Assembly (NCBI RefSeq): GCF_002080455.1
Contig: NZ_CP020555.1
Span: forward strand, 6,236,501-6,300,500
Length of the DNA stretch: 64,000 nt
Reading direction: 5' to 3'
DNA from: Streptomyces sp. Sge12
Lineage (GTDB): Bacteria; Actinomycetota; Actinomycetes; Streptomycetales; Streptomycetaceae
In this document: positions 44,997-55,052 of the stretch, piece by piece
How positions within the stretch are numbered: position 1 is the stretch's first letter
Layout: the number at the start of each line of letters is the position of its first letter
The notes under the pieces: model-generated
What the model saw: the letters and a program-made list of their open reading frames with translations, nothing else
Told to the model about the DNA's origin: nothing
Databases searched by the model: none
Made by a program: the position numbers and the translations under genes

Positions 44997-45782
44997 ATGT
45001 CCAACGAAGAGATCATCTGCCGCCGCCTGGTCGGCCGTACCGCCGTCATCACCGGAGCCGGCAGCGGCATCGGCCTCGCCACCGCACGCCGCCTCGCCTC
45101 CGAGGGCGCCCACATCGTCTGCGGCGACATCGACGAGACCGCCGGCAAGGCCGCGGCCGAGGAGGTCGGCGGCACCTTCGTCAAGGTCGACGTCACCAGC
45201 CCCGAGGAGGTCGAGGCGCTCTTCAAGACCGCCTTCGACACCTACGGCTCCGTGGACATCGCCTTCAACAACGCGGGCATCTCGCCCCCGGACGACGACT
45301 CCATCCTCACCACCGGCCTGGAGGCCTGGAAGCGCGTCCAGGACGTCAACCTCACCTCCGTCTACCTGTGCTGCAAGGCCGCCCTGCCCTACATGCAGCG
45401 CCAGGGCCGAGGCTCCATCATCAACACCGCCTCCTTCGTCGCCATCATGGGCGCCGCCACCTCCCAGATCTCCTACACGGCCTCCAAGGGCGGCGTCCTC
45501 GCCATGTCCCGCGAGCTCGGCGTGCAGTTCGCCCGCGAGGGCATCCGCGTCAACGCCCTGTGCCCGGGGCCCGTCAACACCCCGCTGCTGCAGGAGCTGT
45601 TCGCCAAGGACCCCGAGCGCGCCGCCCGCCGCCTCGTCCACATCCCGCTGGGCCGCTTCGCCGAGCCCACCGAGATCGCGGCCGCCGTCGCCTTCCTCGC
45701 CAGCGACGACTCCTCCTTCATCAACGCCACCGACTTCCTCGTCGACGGCGGGATCTCCGGCGCGTACGTGACCCCGCTGTAG
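44997..45782 (+). CDS. Short-chain dehydrogenase/reductase
   Basis: A 261-residue NAD(P)-dependent SDR. Seen: the Rossmann motif GRTAVITGAGSGIGLATARRLA (about 14-34), D residues in CGDIDET, NNAG in IAFNNAGIS, and the catalytic S-Y-x3-K in ASFVAIMGAATSQISYTASKGG region (Tyr near 159, Lys 163). It follows aldehyde dehydrogenase by 5 bases. In a gamma-glutamylated ethanolamine route it could oxidise the alcohol of gamma-glutamylethanolamide before the aldehyde dehydrogenase acts. Substrate not shown by sequence. Confidence 0.93.
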   Translation: MSNEEIICRRLVGRTAVITGAGSGIGLATARRLASEGAHIVCGDIDETAGKAAAEEVGGTFVKVDVTSPEEVEALFKTAFDTYGSVDIAFNNAGISPPDDDSILTTGLEAWKRVQDVNLTSVYLCCKAALPYMQRQGRGSIINTASFVAIMGAATSQISYTASKGGVLAMSRELGVQFAREGIRVNALCPGPVNTPLLQELFAKDPERAARRLVHIPLGRFAEPTEIAAAVAFLASDDSSFINATDFLVDGGISGAYVTPL

Positions 45783-45859
45783 GCCCCACCCCACCACCGC
45801 ACCCCGGCCGGCCGGGCGCCGCAAGGTGCCCGGCCGCTCCCTTGCCCCGAAGGAGCAGC

Positions 45860-47130
<1,271 letters not shown>

Positions 47131-47134
<4 letters not shown>

Positions 47135-48333
47135 AGGAAGGTGCGCCCCTCACCCCGGTAGGTCGGCACACTGTCGGCGACCCGATCGCCCTCGACCAGG
47201 TGCAGGGTGTCGAACCGCTCGCACAGCTCGCCCGCCTTCGCATGGCGGAACCAGACCCGGTCGCCGATCAGCAGATCGTCGGCCGGGCTCCCCAGCAGCG
47301 GGGTCTGCACCTCGCCCGCACCCTCCTGGGGGTCGTAGCGCAGCCCCTGGGGCAGGTACGGAACCGGCAGCCGGTCCGGCCCGGCCGCACCCGACGCCGG
47401 ATAGCCGCCGCCGAGCACCGTCACCACCCCCACCCCGGGCCTGCGCACCACCGGCTGCGCGAACAGGGCCGCCGGACGCCCGCTGAACGACGTGTAGTTG
47501 TCGAAGAGCCGGGGCACGTACAGGCCCGAACCCGCGGCGATCTCGGTCACCGCGTCCTCGGCGGCCGTCTGCTGCACGCTGCCGGTCCCGCCGCCGTTGA
47601 CGAACTCCAGGTCCGGTACGACCGCCCGCACGGCCCGCACCACCTCGGCCCGCCGCGCCGCCAGCTCCCTGCGGGCCGCCCCCTGCATCAGCCGGATCGC
47701 CCGGGACCGCAGCGGCCGACCGGCCAGCGCGTCCCCGACCCCGGCGACATGGCCCTCGTACGCCATCAGCCCGACGACCCGGAACCCTGGCCGCGCGGCC
47801 ACCGCCGCAGCCAGCCCGGCCAGCTGCCCGGGCTCGCGCAGCGGGGACCGGCGGGCGCCGATCCGCACCCGGCCGCCGAGCAGTTGCAGCGCCGTGTCCA
47901 GCTCCAGGCACACCCGGATCTCCTCGGCGCCGCCGTCCCGGGCCGCGTCGATCAACTCCAGCTGCGCGAGGTCGTCCACCATCACCGTGACGGCGCCGGC
48001 CAGCTTGGCGTCGCCCGCCAGCTCGCCGAAGCCGGCGCGGTCGGCGGACGGATAGGCGAGGAGCACGTCCTCGAACCCGGACCGGGCCAGCCAGAGCGAC
48101 TCGGCCAGCGTGTACGACATGATCCCGGCGAACCCGGGCCGGGCGAGCACCCGTTCCAGCAGCGCACGGCACCGGACCGACTTGCTCGCGACCCGGACCG
48201 GCTTGCCGGCGGCGCGGCGGACGAGATCGTCGGCGTTGGCGTCGAAGGCGTCGAGATCCACGATGGCCAGCGGCGCGTCCAGGTGCGCGGTCGCCCGGTC
48301 GTACCGGGCGCGGTCGGTGGCGGCGGAGTTCAT
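47131..48333 (-). CDS. PLP-dependent alanine racemase/D-threonine aldolase-fold protein
   Basis: A 400-residue enzyme with an alanine racemase-like barrel. The PLP Lys is in PVRVASKSVRCRALLERVL (near residue 50), and barrel strands carry MAYEGHVAGVGD and FVNGGGTGSV. The C-terminal region (GDRVWFRHAKAGELCERFDTLHLVEG) resembles the beta domain of DSD1 or D-threonine aldolases, where His and Cys bind a metal. Usual annotation is amino acid deaminase/aldolase. ATG at 48333. It ends in a stop that shares the bases CTAG with the convergent phosphatase gene. Exact substrate unknown. Confidence 0.85.
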
Positions 48334-48403
48334 GGGCGGCAGCTTGCCAGAGGTCTCTACCGGTGGGTAGTGCCGCGCACCGACCGCGGCCGGCGGCAGG
48401 CGC

Positions 48404-48496
48404 GGGGCTCCGCCCCACACCCCGCGCCTCAATCGCCGGCGAGGCTGGATTGGGGCGGCGAGGCGGGGATTGGGGCGGCGAGGCTGGCATTGGCGC
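48404..48496. repeat. GC-rich hairpin plus repeat element (second copy) in a 402-bp gap
   Basis: A small hairpin GGGGC-TCC-GCCCC (48404-48416), then GCGCCTCAATCGCCGGCGAG (48424 on) and three 19-20-bp units starting GGCGAGGC at 48438, 48457 and 48477. The hairpin plus GCGCCTCA..CGCCGGCG order matches 31279-31417. The rest of the 48334-48735 gap shows only an A/T-richer patch near 48539-48560 that could hold a promoter. Confidence 0.75.
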
Positions 48497-48735
48497 GGCG
48501 CGAGGGGACGGGGGTGGGGGGAGGTGCTGGCCGGGACGTAAAACGTGATTTGTTGGCGCGGTAGCCGGTCGCACAGGCCGACGCGGCCAGGGCGCCATAA
48601 ATCATGCAGTCCCGGACGGCACCTCCCCCCACCCCCGGCACCGACCCCCGGCACCGGCACCGGCACCCACCCCGCTCCGCCGACGCCGTAGAGTACGGGC
48701 AGGCAGCCGTACGGAACGGGGGGCGGAGCCGCCGG

Positions 48736-49584
48736 ATGACCACGACGACACCGCGGACCGCGATCCCGGGCGAGCCCGAACCGCCGCACCCCACCCACCC
48801 GCACGCGCCCACCCGCCGCCACCCCGCCCGGGTCGTCGCGACCGCGCTCTGCGTCCTCCTCGGCGGCGGCCTCGTCGGCGGAGCCGCCCTCACCACCTGG
48901 GCCGACCACCGCGCCGCGAGCCGCCCCCTCCCGCCCGACGCCGCCTACCGCAAGGCCGCGTCGCTGTGGCGTGCCGCGCCCGTCGACAGCCTCCTCCCGC
49001 CCGTCCTGACCGGCCCCTCCGCCGGCCCCGGCGGAGCCAACCGCACCTGGACCCGCATCGCGCTCGCCCCCGACGCCGAGTGCCCAGCCGCCCTCGCGGC
49101 CGACTGGCAGAACCTGCTGGCCACCACCGGCTGCACCCGCGTGCTCCGCGCCACCTACACCGACGCCACCCGCAGCTCGCTGATCACCGTCGGCATGGTC
49201 TTCACCCCCGCCGATGCCCGCACGATGACCTCCCTCAAGGGCCGGATCCCGGCCCCGCCCGCGTACGGGTTCACCGATGCCCAACGCGCCGCCTGGGCCG
49301 TGTCCGTACCCGCCGAGGCCCCCGTCGTCGTCTACTCCGTCTCCGCCTTCGCGGACGGGCGCCCCGGTGACGGGCCCCACCCCGCCGAGGAGTTGATGAA
49401 GAAGGAGGCCACGGGCCCCGCCGCCCGGGCCGGCCTCGGCCACGAGGCACGGGCGGTCGCCGACCGCATCGGCCACGGCGTGTCCTTCCTCGCGGCCCCA
49501 CCGGCCACCCCCGCAACCCCCGCCCCCGCCGCACCTTCCACCCCCGCCGCACCCACCGCACGCACCCCGGAGCCCACCCGATGA
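48736..49584 (+). CDS. Membrane-anchored protein paired with a mycosin
   Basis: A 282-residue protein of unknown function. A Pro/His-rich cytoplasmic start (about 1-30) is followed by one membrane helix (VVATALCVLLGGGLVGGAALTTW, about 34-56), an exported domain with two or three cysteines (AECPAAL and TTGCTRVL), and an Ala/Pro-rich tail. ATG at 48736 with GGGCGGAG upstream. The last four bases (ATGA) overlap the start of the mycosin gene, so the two are translationally coupled, which suggests a substrate, chaperone or partner of that protease. Confidence 0.75.
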   Translation: MTTTTPRTAIPGEPEPPHPTHPHAPTRRHPARVVATALCVLLGGGLVGGAALTTWADHRAASRPLPPDAAYRKAASLWRAAPVDSLLPPVLTGPSAGPGGANRTWTRIALAPDAECPAALAADWQNLLATTGCTRVLRATYTDATRSSLITVGMVFTPADARTMTSLKGRIPAPPAYGFTDAQRAAWAVSVPAEAPVVVYSVSAFADGRPGDGPHPAEELMKKEATGPAARAGLGHEARAVADRIGHGVSFLAAPPATPATPAPAAPSTPAAPTARTPEPTR

Positions 49585-50813
49585 TCCCCCGGGCGTTCGG
49601 GCGCGCAGCCGGCCGGGCGGCCGCCGCGTTCCTCGCCGCAGTGACCCTCCTCGTGTCCGCCACCGCGACCCCCGCCGCCGCCGACAACATCCGCGACCGC
49701 CAGTGGGGCCTGCTCGCACTGCGCGCCGAGGAGGCCTGGGGCACCACCCGGGGCGACGGGGTGACCGTCGCCGTCCTCGACACCGGCGTCGACGAGTCCC
49801 ACCCGGACCTCACGGGGCAGGTCCTCGCGGGCACCGACCTCATCGGCATGGGCGCCGGCCCCGGCGACCGCGCCTGGGCCCGCCACGGCACCGCGATGGC
49901 CAGCATCATCGCCGGGCACGGCCACGGCCCCAGCCGCGGCCAGGGCGTTCTCGGCGTCGCGCCGCAGGCACGGATCCTGCCGGTCCGGGTGATCCTCGAA
50001 GAGGGCGACCCGGGCCGTGCCAAGGCCCGCGACAGCAAGGGCGGCGCCCTCGCCGAGGGCATCCGGTGGGCCGCGGACCACGGCGCCGACGTGATCAACA
50101 TGTCCCTCGGCGACGACAGCGACTCCGCCCACCACGAGGCCGGCGAGGACGAGGCCGTCCAGTACGCCCTCGCCAAGGGCGTGGTCGTCGTCGCCTCCGC
50201 GGGCAACGGCGGCGAGGCGGGCGACCGCGTCTCCTACCCGGCCGCCTATCCGGGGGTCATCGCCGTCACCGCCGTCGACCGGCGCGGCAAGAAGGCCAAG
50301 TTCTCCACCCGCAACTGGTACGCGACGGTCAGCGCCCCCGGCGTGGACGTCGTGATCGCCGACCCCGACCGCTCGTACTACGAGGGCTGGGGCACGAGCG
50401 CTGCGGCGGCCTTCGTCTCCGGCGCCGTCGCCCTCGTCCGGGCCGCGCACCCGGACCTGTCCCCGGCCCAGGTGAAGAAGCTGCTGGAGGGCACCGCCAG
50501 CAACTCCCCGGCCGGTGGCCGCGACGACGCCCGCGGGCACGGACTGGTCGATCCCGTCGCCGCCCTCCAGGCCGCCGACGCGATGCGCCCCGAGGCGCTG
50601 GTCCCCGCGCCCGCGGCGGCCGGGAGCACGTACTTCGGCCCCGGCCCCGAACCGGTCCGCCCGGCCGAGCGCGGAGCCCGGCTCGGGGCCCCGGCGGCCG
50701 CCGTCGCGGGGGCGGTCCTGCTCGTCCTGGCCGCCGTACTGGCGCGGCGCCCTCGGCGGGGCGGCCGCGGCCGGGACCGGCCCCTCGCGGAACCGCGGTA
50801 CCCGACGCAGTAG
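49581..50813 (+). CDS. Mycosin-type S8 serine protease
   Basis: A 410-residue subtilase related to MycP of type VII secretion. Signal peptide near 1-34, catalytic Asp in AVLDTGVDESHPDL (near 68), His in ARHGTAMASIIAGHG (near 105), oxyanion Asn in AAGNGGEAGD region (SAGNGG, near 205), and Ser in GWGTSAAAAFVSGAVAL (near 275). A C-terminal membrane helix (APAAAVAGAVLLVLAAVLARR) anchors it with a short basic tail, the mycosin layout. No EsxA/EccC genes are in the window, so it is an orphan. Coupled to the preceding gene by ATGA. Confidence 0.92.
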   Translation: MIPRAFGRAAGRAAAAFLAAVTLLVSATATPAAADNIRDRQWGLLALRAEEAWGTTRGDGVTVAVLDTGVDESHPDLTGQVLAGTDLIGMGAGPGDRAWARHGTAMASIIAGHGHGPSRGQGVLGVAPQARILPVRVILEEGDPGRAKARDSKGGALAEGIRWAADHGADVINMSLGDDSDSAHHEAGEDEAVQYALAKGVVVVASAGNGGEAGDRVSYPAAYPGVIAVTAVDRRGKKAKFSTRNWYATVSAPGVDVVIADPDRSYYEGWGTSAAAAFVSGAVALVRAAHPDLSPAQVKKLLEGTASNSPAGGRDDARGHGLVDPVAALQAADAMRPEALVPAPAAAGSTYFGPGPEPVRPAERGARLGAPAAAVAGAVLLVLAAVLARRPRRGGRGRDRPLAEPRYPTQ

Positions 50814-50825
50814 GGTCGGGTAACT

Positions 50826-51575
50826 GTGGCGAACATGGCGAACAAGAACATTCCCGACCCGGGCTTCTCCGACGACGACGGCTCCGCCGATCCCCGGCTG
50901 ACCGCGGCCCTGGCCGCCTGGTCCGAGGACCGGGTGAAGGAGCCGGAGGTGCTGGCCGCGCTCAAGGGCGCCCGCCTGCTGGTCCCGGTGGTCGCCGTCC
51001 TCGGTGAGGTGGAGACCGACCCGGAGACCGGCCTCAAGCGCGAGAAGACCAGCGACATGGCCGTCCCGACCCTGCGGGCGGGCGACCGGCGGGCACTGCC
51101 CGCCTTCACCTCGATCGCCTCGCTCGCGCTCTGGGACCCCGCGGCCCGGCCGGTGGCCGTCCCGCTGCACCAGGCGCTGGCCGCCGCCGCGCACGAGAAG
51201 GCCGACACCCTGGTCCTGGACCTGGCCGGCCCCGTCACCTACCAGCTCACCGGCTCCGCGCTGCTCGCGCTCGCCGAGGGCCGTACCGACGCGGGCCCGC
51301 TGGCGGATCCCGCCGTACGGGAGGCCGTACGGGCCGCCGTCGCCGCCGAGCCGGCCGTGCTGCGCGCCCACCTCGGCCCGGGCGGCGCGGACTGCGACGG
51401 CACCCTGGCGATCGTGCTGGCCGACGGTGCGCAGGCCGCCGCGGCGGCCCGTCGCGTCGCCGAGGCGCTCGCGGCGGACCCCACTCTGCGGGCCCGGCTG
51501 GTGCGCGGACTGGACTTGGCGCTGCTGCCGTCGGACGCCCCTGCCCCGCCCGGCGGGGCCCTGTTCGCCCGCTGA
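50826..51575 (+). CDS. SseB-family protein
   Basis: A 249-residue cytoplasmic protein with an SseB-type N-terminal domain (about 20-125; VLAALKGARLLVPVVAVLGEVE and PAFTSIASLALWDPAARPVAVP are typical). The remaining 120 residues are Ala-rich and predicted helical, with no motif. SseB-like proteins occur as putative secretion or regulatory accessory factors; function is poorly defined. GTG start; TAGGGT nine bases upstream could be a -10 with an almost leaderless message. Follows the mycosin gene and ends at a large terminator. Confidence 0.85.
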   Translation: MANMANKNIPDPGFSDDDGSADPRLTAALAAWSEDRVKEPEVLAALKGARLLVPVVAVLGEVETDPETGLKREKTSDMAVPTLRAGDRRALPAFTSIASLALWDPAARPVAVPLHQALAAAAHEKADTLVLDLAGPVTYQLTGSALLALAEGRTDAGPLADPAVREAVRAAVAAEPAVLRAHLGPGGADCDGTLAIVLADGAQAAAAARRVAEALAADPTLRARLVRGLDLALLPSDAPAPPGGALFAR

Positions 51576-51620
51576 CCGGGAGGCCCCGCGCCGGCGCCGG
51601 GCCGACTGCCGGAGGCCGGA

Positions 51621-51670
51621 CACGACGATGGCCGGTGCACCCCTCGCGGGGTGCACCGGCCATCGTCGTG
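51621..51670. terminator. Bidirectional terminator
   Basis: A perfect 23-bp stem (CACGACGATGGCCGGTGCAC then CCC, complement to 51670) around TCGC, between the convergent sseB-like and DUF1844 genes. One of the longest perfect palindromes in the window. Confidence 0.85.
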
Positions 51671-51697
51671 GTTCATGCCCGCCGGGGGCGGGGCGGC

Positions 51698-52075
51698 TCA
51701 GCCGAAGACGGGGCCCGTGAACTTCTCGCCCGGCCCCTGGCCCGGCTCGTCCGGCACGATCGAGGCCTCGCGGAAGGCGAGCTGGAGCGACTTCAGGCCG
51801 TCGCGCAGCGGGGCCGCGTGGAAGGAGCTGATCTCGGTGGCGCTCGCGGTGACCAGGCCGGCCAGGGCCGTGATCAGCTTGCGGGCCTCGTCGAGGTCCT
51901 TGTGCTCGGAGTCCGGCTTGTCCAGGCCCAGGTTGACCGCCGCGGCGCTCAGCAGGTGCACGGCCACCGTGGTGATCACCTCGACGGCGGGCACGTCCGC
52001 GATGTCGCGGGTCATGGTGTCGTAGTCGGGGGCGCCGTCGGCAGCGGGGTCGGTGGGGGGTGTCGCGTCAGTCAT
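51698..52075 (-). CDS. DUF1844-domain protein
   Basis: A 125-residue helical protein. The core VPAVEVITTVAVHLLSAAAVNLGL (about 28-51) and DLDEARKLITALAGLVTASATEI (about 61-83) match the DUF1844 family found widely in actinomycetes, of unknown function. The ATG at 52075 gives MTDATPPTDP; a start three codons earlier is less likely. It is divergent from infC and commonly neighbours it in Streptomyces. TATCGT 7 bases upstream suggests a leaderless message. Confidence 0.85.
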   Translation of the reverse strand: MTDATPPTDPAADGAPDYDTMTRDIADVPAVEVITTVAVHLLSAAAVNLGLDKPDSEHKDLDEARKLITALAGLVTASATEISSFHAAPLRDGLKSLQLAFREASIVPDEPGQGPGEKFTGPVFG

Positions 52076-52082
52076 GCGCCCC

Positions 52083-52088
52083 ACGATA
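52083..52088 (-). promoter_or_regulatory. -10 element, probable leaderless promoter of the DUF1844 gene
   Basis: On the minus strand TATCGT ends 7 bases before the ATG; the GGGGCGC between them is too close to act as a usual ribosome-binding site. Confidence 0.4.
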
Positions 52089-52115
52089 TGCCGTGCGGCG
52101 GGCTTGCGGCGCGGG

Positions 52116-52124
52116 TGCTAGTAT
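52116..52124 (+). promoter_or_regulatory. Extended -10 promoter of infC
   Basis: TGCTAGTAT matches the extended -10 pattern TGnTANNNT. A start near 52131 would give a leader of almost 300 bases before infC, containing a small hairpin and an intrinsic terminator. Confidence 0.5.
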
Positions 52125-52227
52125 GTACTTCGACCGGCCGGACACTTCTGTGCCCGGCCCACAAGTGGAGGCTCCGTTCTCCCACCTGACTGCCCTCCGG
52201 GGCGGCGGGTCACCGGTCAGGCGGTAT

Positions 52228-52250
52228 CCATCGTTCCGTACGGACGATGG
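52228..52250 (+). other. Leader hairpin upstream of the infC terminator
   Basis: CCATCGT (52228-52234) pairs with ACGATGG (52244-52250), extended by two pairs toward the loop. It lies 58 bases before the terminator stem and may be part of an alternative leader fold. Confidence 0.45.
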
Positions 52251-52307
52251 AAAGCTGCCCGATTTTACGCCCCGCGATCGCATGCGGCGGTGTTCCGGTT
52301 GTTTTGG

Positions 52308-52338
52308 AGCCCCTGCCTGTGCCCGGCGGGGCTTTTTT
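52308..52338 (+). terminator. Intrinsic terminator in the infC leader (attenuator candidate)
   Basis: AGCCCC-T-GCC pairs with GGC-GGGGCT (one bulge) and is followed directly by six T residues. It lies inside the infC leader, 87 bases before the start codon, with no gene upstream on the same strand that needs ending. In other bacteria this operon is controlled by ribosomal protein L20 through the leader, so an attenuation role is plausible. The 52076-52424 gap is filled by promoters and this leader. Confidence 0.75.
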
Positions 52339-52424
52339 CATTCTCCCCGCTGTGGTCGGTCTGACGGAAATACACGTCAGCGGCTGTCTGCCAGGCAGCC
52401 GTGTGGTGCTACCGAGGAGGATCC

Positions 52425-53135
52425 ATCAGCACCGAGCCCCGCATCAACGACCGGATTCGCGTTCCCGAGGTACGGCTTGTCGGTCCCAGCGGCGAGCAGG
52501 TCGGCATCGTGCCGCTTGCCAAGGCGCTTGAGCTCGCGCAGGAGTACGACCTCGACCTGGTCGAGGTCGCGGCGTCCGCACGCCCGCCGGTCTGCAAGCT
52601 CATGGACTACGGCAAGTTCAAGTACGAGTCGGCCATGAAGGCCCGTGAGGCGCGCAAGAACCAGGCGCACACGGTCATCAAGGAAATGAAGCTCCGGCCG
52701 AAGATCGACCCGCACGACTATGACACCAAGAAGGGTCACGTCGTTCGGTTCCTCAAGCAGGGCGACAAGGTCAAGATCACGATCATGTTCCGTGGTCGCG
52801 AGCAGTCCCGGCCGGAACTCGGCTACCGACTGCTGCAGCGTCTCGCTTCGGACGTCGAGGACCTCGGGTTCATCGAGTCGAACCCGAAGCAGGACGGCCG
52901 AAACATGATCATGGTCCTCGGTCCGCACAAGAAGAAGACCGAGGCGATGGCCGAAGCCCGCGAGGCGCAGGCCGCCCGCAAGGCGGAGCGCCAGGGTGTC
53001 GCCCACACCGAAGACGAGGCTCCTTCCGAGGACGCCGCCGTCGAGGTCGATGACACCACCGAGGTCGCCTCTGCCGAGGCCACCGAGGCCGCTGCCGATG
53101 AGGCTCCGGCCGACGAGGCGAACGCCGAGGCCTGA
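52425..53135 (+). CDS. infC: Translation initiation factor IF-3
   Basis: A 236-residue factor that binds the 30S subunit, checks start-codon pairing and prevents 70S association. N-domain INDRIRVPEVRLVGPSGEQVGIVPL (about 5-29), linker YGKFKYESAMKAREARKNQ, C-domain KEMKLRPKIDPHDYDTKKGHVVRFLKQGDKVKI. A tail of about 60 acidic residues after 175 is typical of streptomycetes. The start is probably ATC at 52425, because GAGGAGG ends just before it and homologues begin MSTEPRIN; an in-frame GTG at 52401 lies upstream of that site. A rare start codon is known for infC and allows self-control by IF-3. Confidence 0.93.
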   Translation: MSTEPRINDRIRVPEVRLVGPSGEQVGIVPLAKALELAQEYDLDLVEVAASARPPVCKLMDYGKFKYESAMKAREARKNQAHTVIKEMKLRPKIDPHDYDTKKGHVVRFLKQGDKVKITIMFRGREQSRPELGYRLLQRLASDVEDLGFIESNPKQDGRNMIMVLGPHKKKTEAMAEAREAQAARKAERQGVAHTEDEAPSEDAAVEVDDTTEVASAEATEAAADEAPADEANAEA

Positions 53136-53238
53136 TTCCGAGGCAGCCCGTCTCGGATCACCGACACAACATGACGCTCCCGTCAGCCGGTCCCCACAGG
53201 ACCGGCGGGAGCGCCACCGACGAGGAGATAACGGCGCT

Positions 53239-53433
53239 ATGCCGAAGAACAAGACGCACAGCGGTTCCAAGAAGCGCTTCAAGATCACCGGCTCCGGCAA
53301 GGTGCTCCGTGAGCGCGCCGGCAAGCGCCACCTGCTCGAGCACAAGTCGTCCCGTGTCACCCGCCGCCTGACCGGCACCGCGGAGATGGCCCCCGGCGAC
53401 GCCGCGAAGATCAAGAAGCTTCTCGGCAAGTGA
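53239..53433 (+). CDS. rpmI: Ribosomal protein L35
   Basis: A 64-residue basic protein of the 50S subunit: MPKNKTHSGSKKRFKITGSG is the L35 signature, followed by a Lys/Arg-rich helix and C-terminal KIKKLLGK. ATG with AGGAGATAA region upstream (GAGGAGATAACGGCGCT). It lies between infC and rplT, the standard operon order, about 100 bases from each. Confidence 0.98.
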   Translation: MPKNKTHSGSKKRFKITGSGKVLRERAGKRHLLEHKSSRVTRRLTGTAEMAPGDAAKIKKLLGK

Positions 53434-53535
53434 CGTCCTCCGCTCCCCAGTGCGGGAGCGGGACGTCAAGACCGGGACCCCATCGAATTCGGGCCGTGTG
53501 AAGACACCCACGGCCCCGCTACAAGGAGTTAAAAA

Positions 53536-53922
53536 GTGGCACGCGTCAAGCGGGCAGTAAACGCCCACAAGAAGCGCCGGGCGATCCTCGAGGCGGCCTC
53601 CGGCTACCGCGGTCAGCGTTCGCGCCTGTACCGCAAGGCCAAGGAGCAGGTCACCCACTCGCTGGTCTACAACTTCAACGACCGCAAGAAGCGCAAGGGC
53701 GACTTCCGTCAGCTGTGGATCCAGCGCATCAACGCCGCTGCCCGCCAGAACGGCATGACGTACAACCGCCTCATCCAGGGTCTGAAGGCCGCCAACATCG
53801 AGGTGGACCGCAAGATCCTCGCGGAGCTGGCCGTCAACGACGCCAACGCGTTCGCCGCGCTCGTCGAGGTCGCGCAGAAGGCGCTCCCGGCCGACGTCAA
53901 CGCCCCCAAGGCCGCTGCCTAA
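53536..53922 (+). CDS. rplT: Ribosomal protein L20
   Basis: A 128-residue 23S rRNA-binding protein needed early in 50S assembly. Canonical opening ARVKRAVNAHKKRRAILEAASGYRGQRSRLYRKAKEQ, then the globular RNA-binding part NRLIQGLKAANIEVDRKILAELAVNDANAFAALVEVA. GTG start with AAGGAG upstream. In Firmicutes and enterobacteria L20 represses this operon by binding leader RNA; here a leader terminator before infC makes similar control possible. A strong terminator follows. Confidence 0.98.
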   Translation: MARVKRAVNAHKKRRAILEAASGYRGQRSRLYRKAKEQVTHSLVYNFNDRKKRKGDFRQLWIQRINAAARQNGMTYNRLIQGLKAANIEVDRKILAELAVNDANAFAALVEVAQKALPADVNAPKAAA

Positions 53923-53957
53923 GGGCTAGCCGGCCCCGCTCGCACAGGGCCGGCCCC

Positions 53958-53992
53958 CACGGACCCGCAGGCATTTCGCCTGCGGGTCCGTG
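53958..53992 (+). terminator. Terminator after rplT
   Basis: A perfect 15-bp stem (CACGGACCCGCAGGC and complement) with an ATTTC loop, then TGCTTT, 36 bases after the rplT stop. The stretch 54000-54110 beyond it is low-complexity CCGC/CACC sequence. Confidence 0.9.
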
Positions 53993-54136
53993 TGCTTTCC
54001 GCCCCGCACCGCACTGTCCCGCACCGCCCCGCCCCGTCACGCGCCGCCCGGTCACGCCCCGACCGGCACCGCGACGCCGCCCGTACCACCGCCCCGCACC
54101 GTCCGCCCGGAACCCCGAGAGAGAACCGCACACACC

Positions 54137-54997
<861 letters not shown>

Positions 54998-55052
54998 TAA
55001 TGTGGCGGCCCGGGGGCCCACTGCGCTACTCGGAGATGTGGGGTACGGGGAC

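Noticed and set aside
54000..54110. Repetitive CCGC/CACC stretch after the rplT terminator
   Set aside because: Low-complexity GC-rich sequence without a constant period; not a defined repeat.
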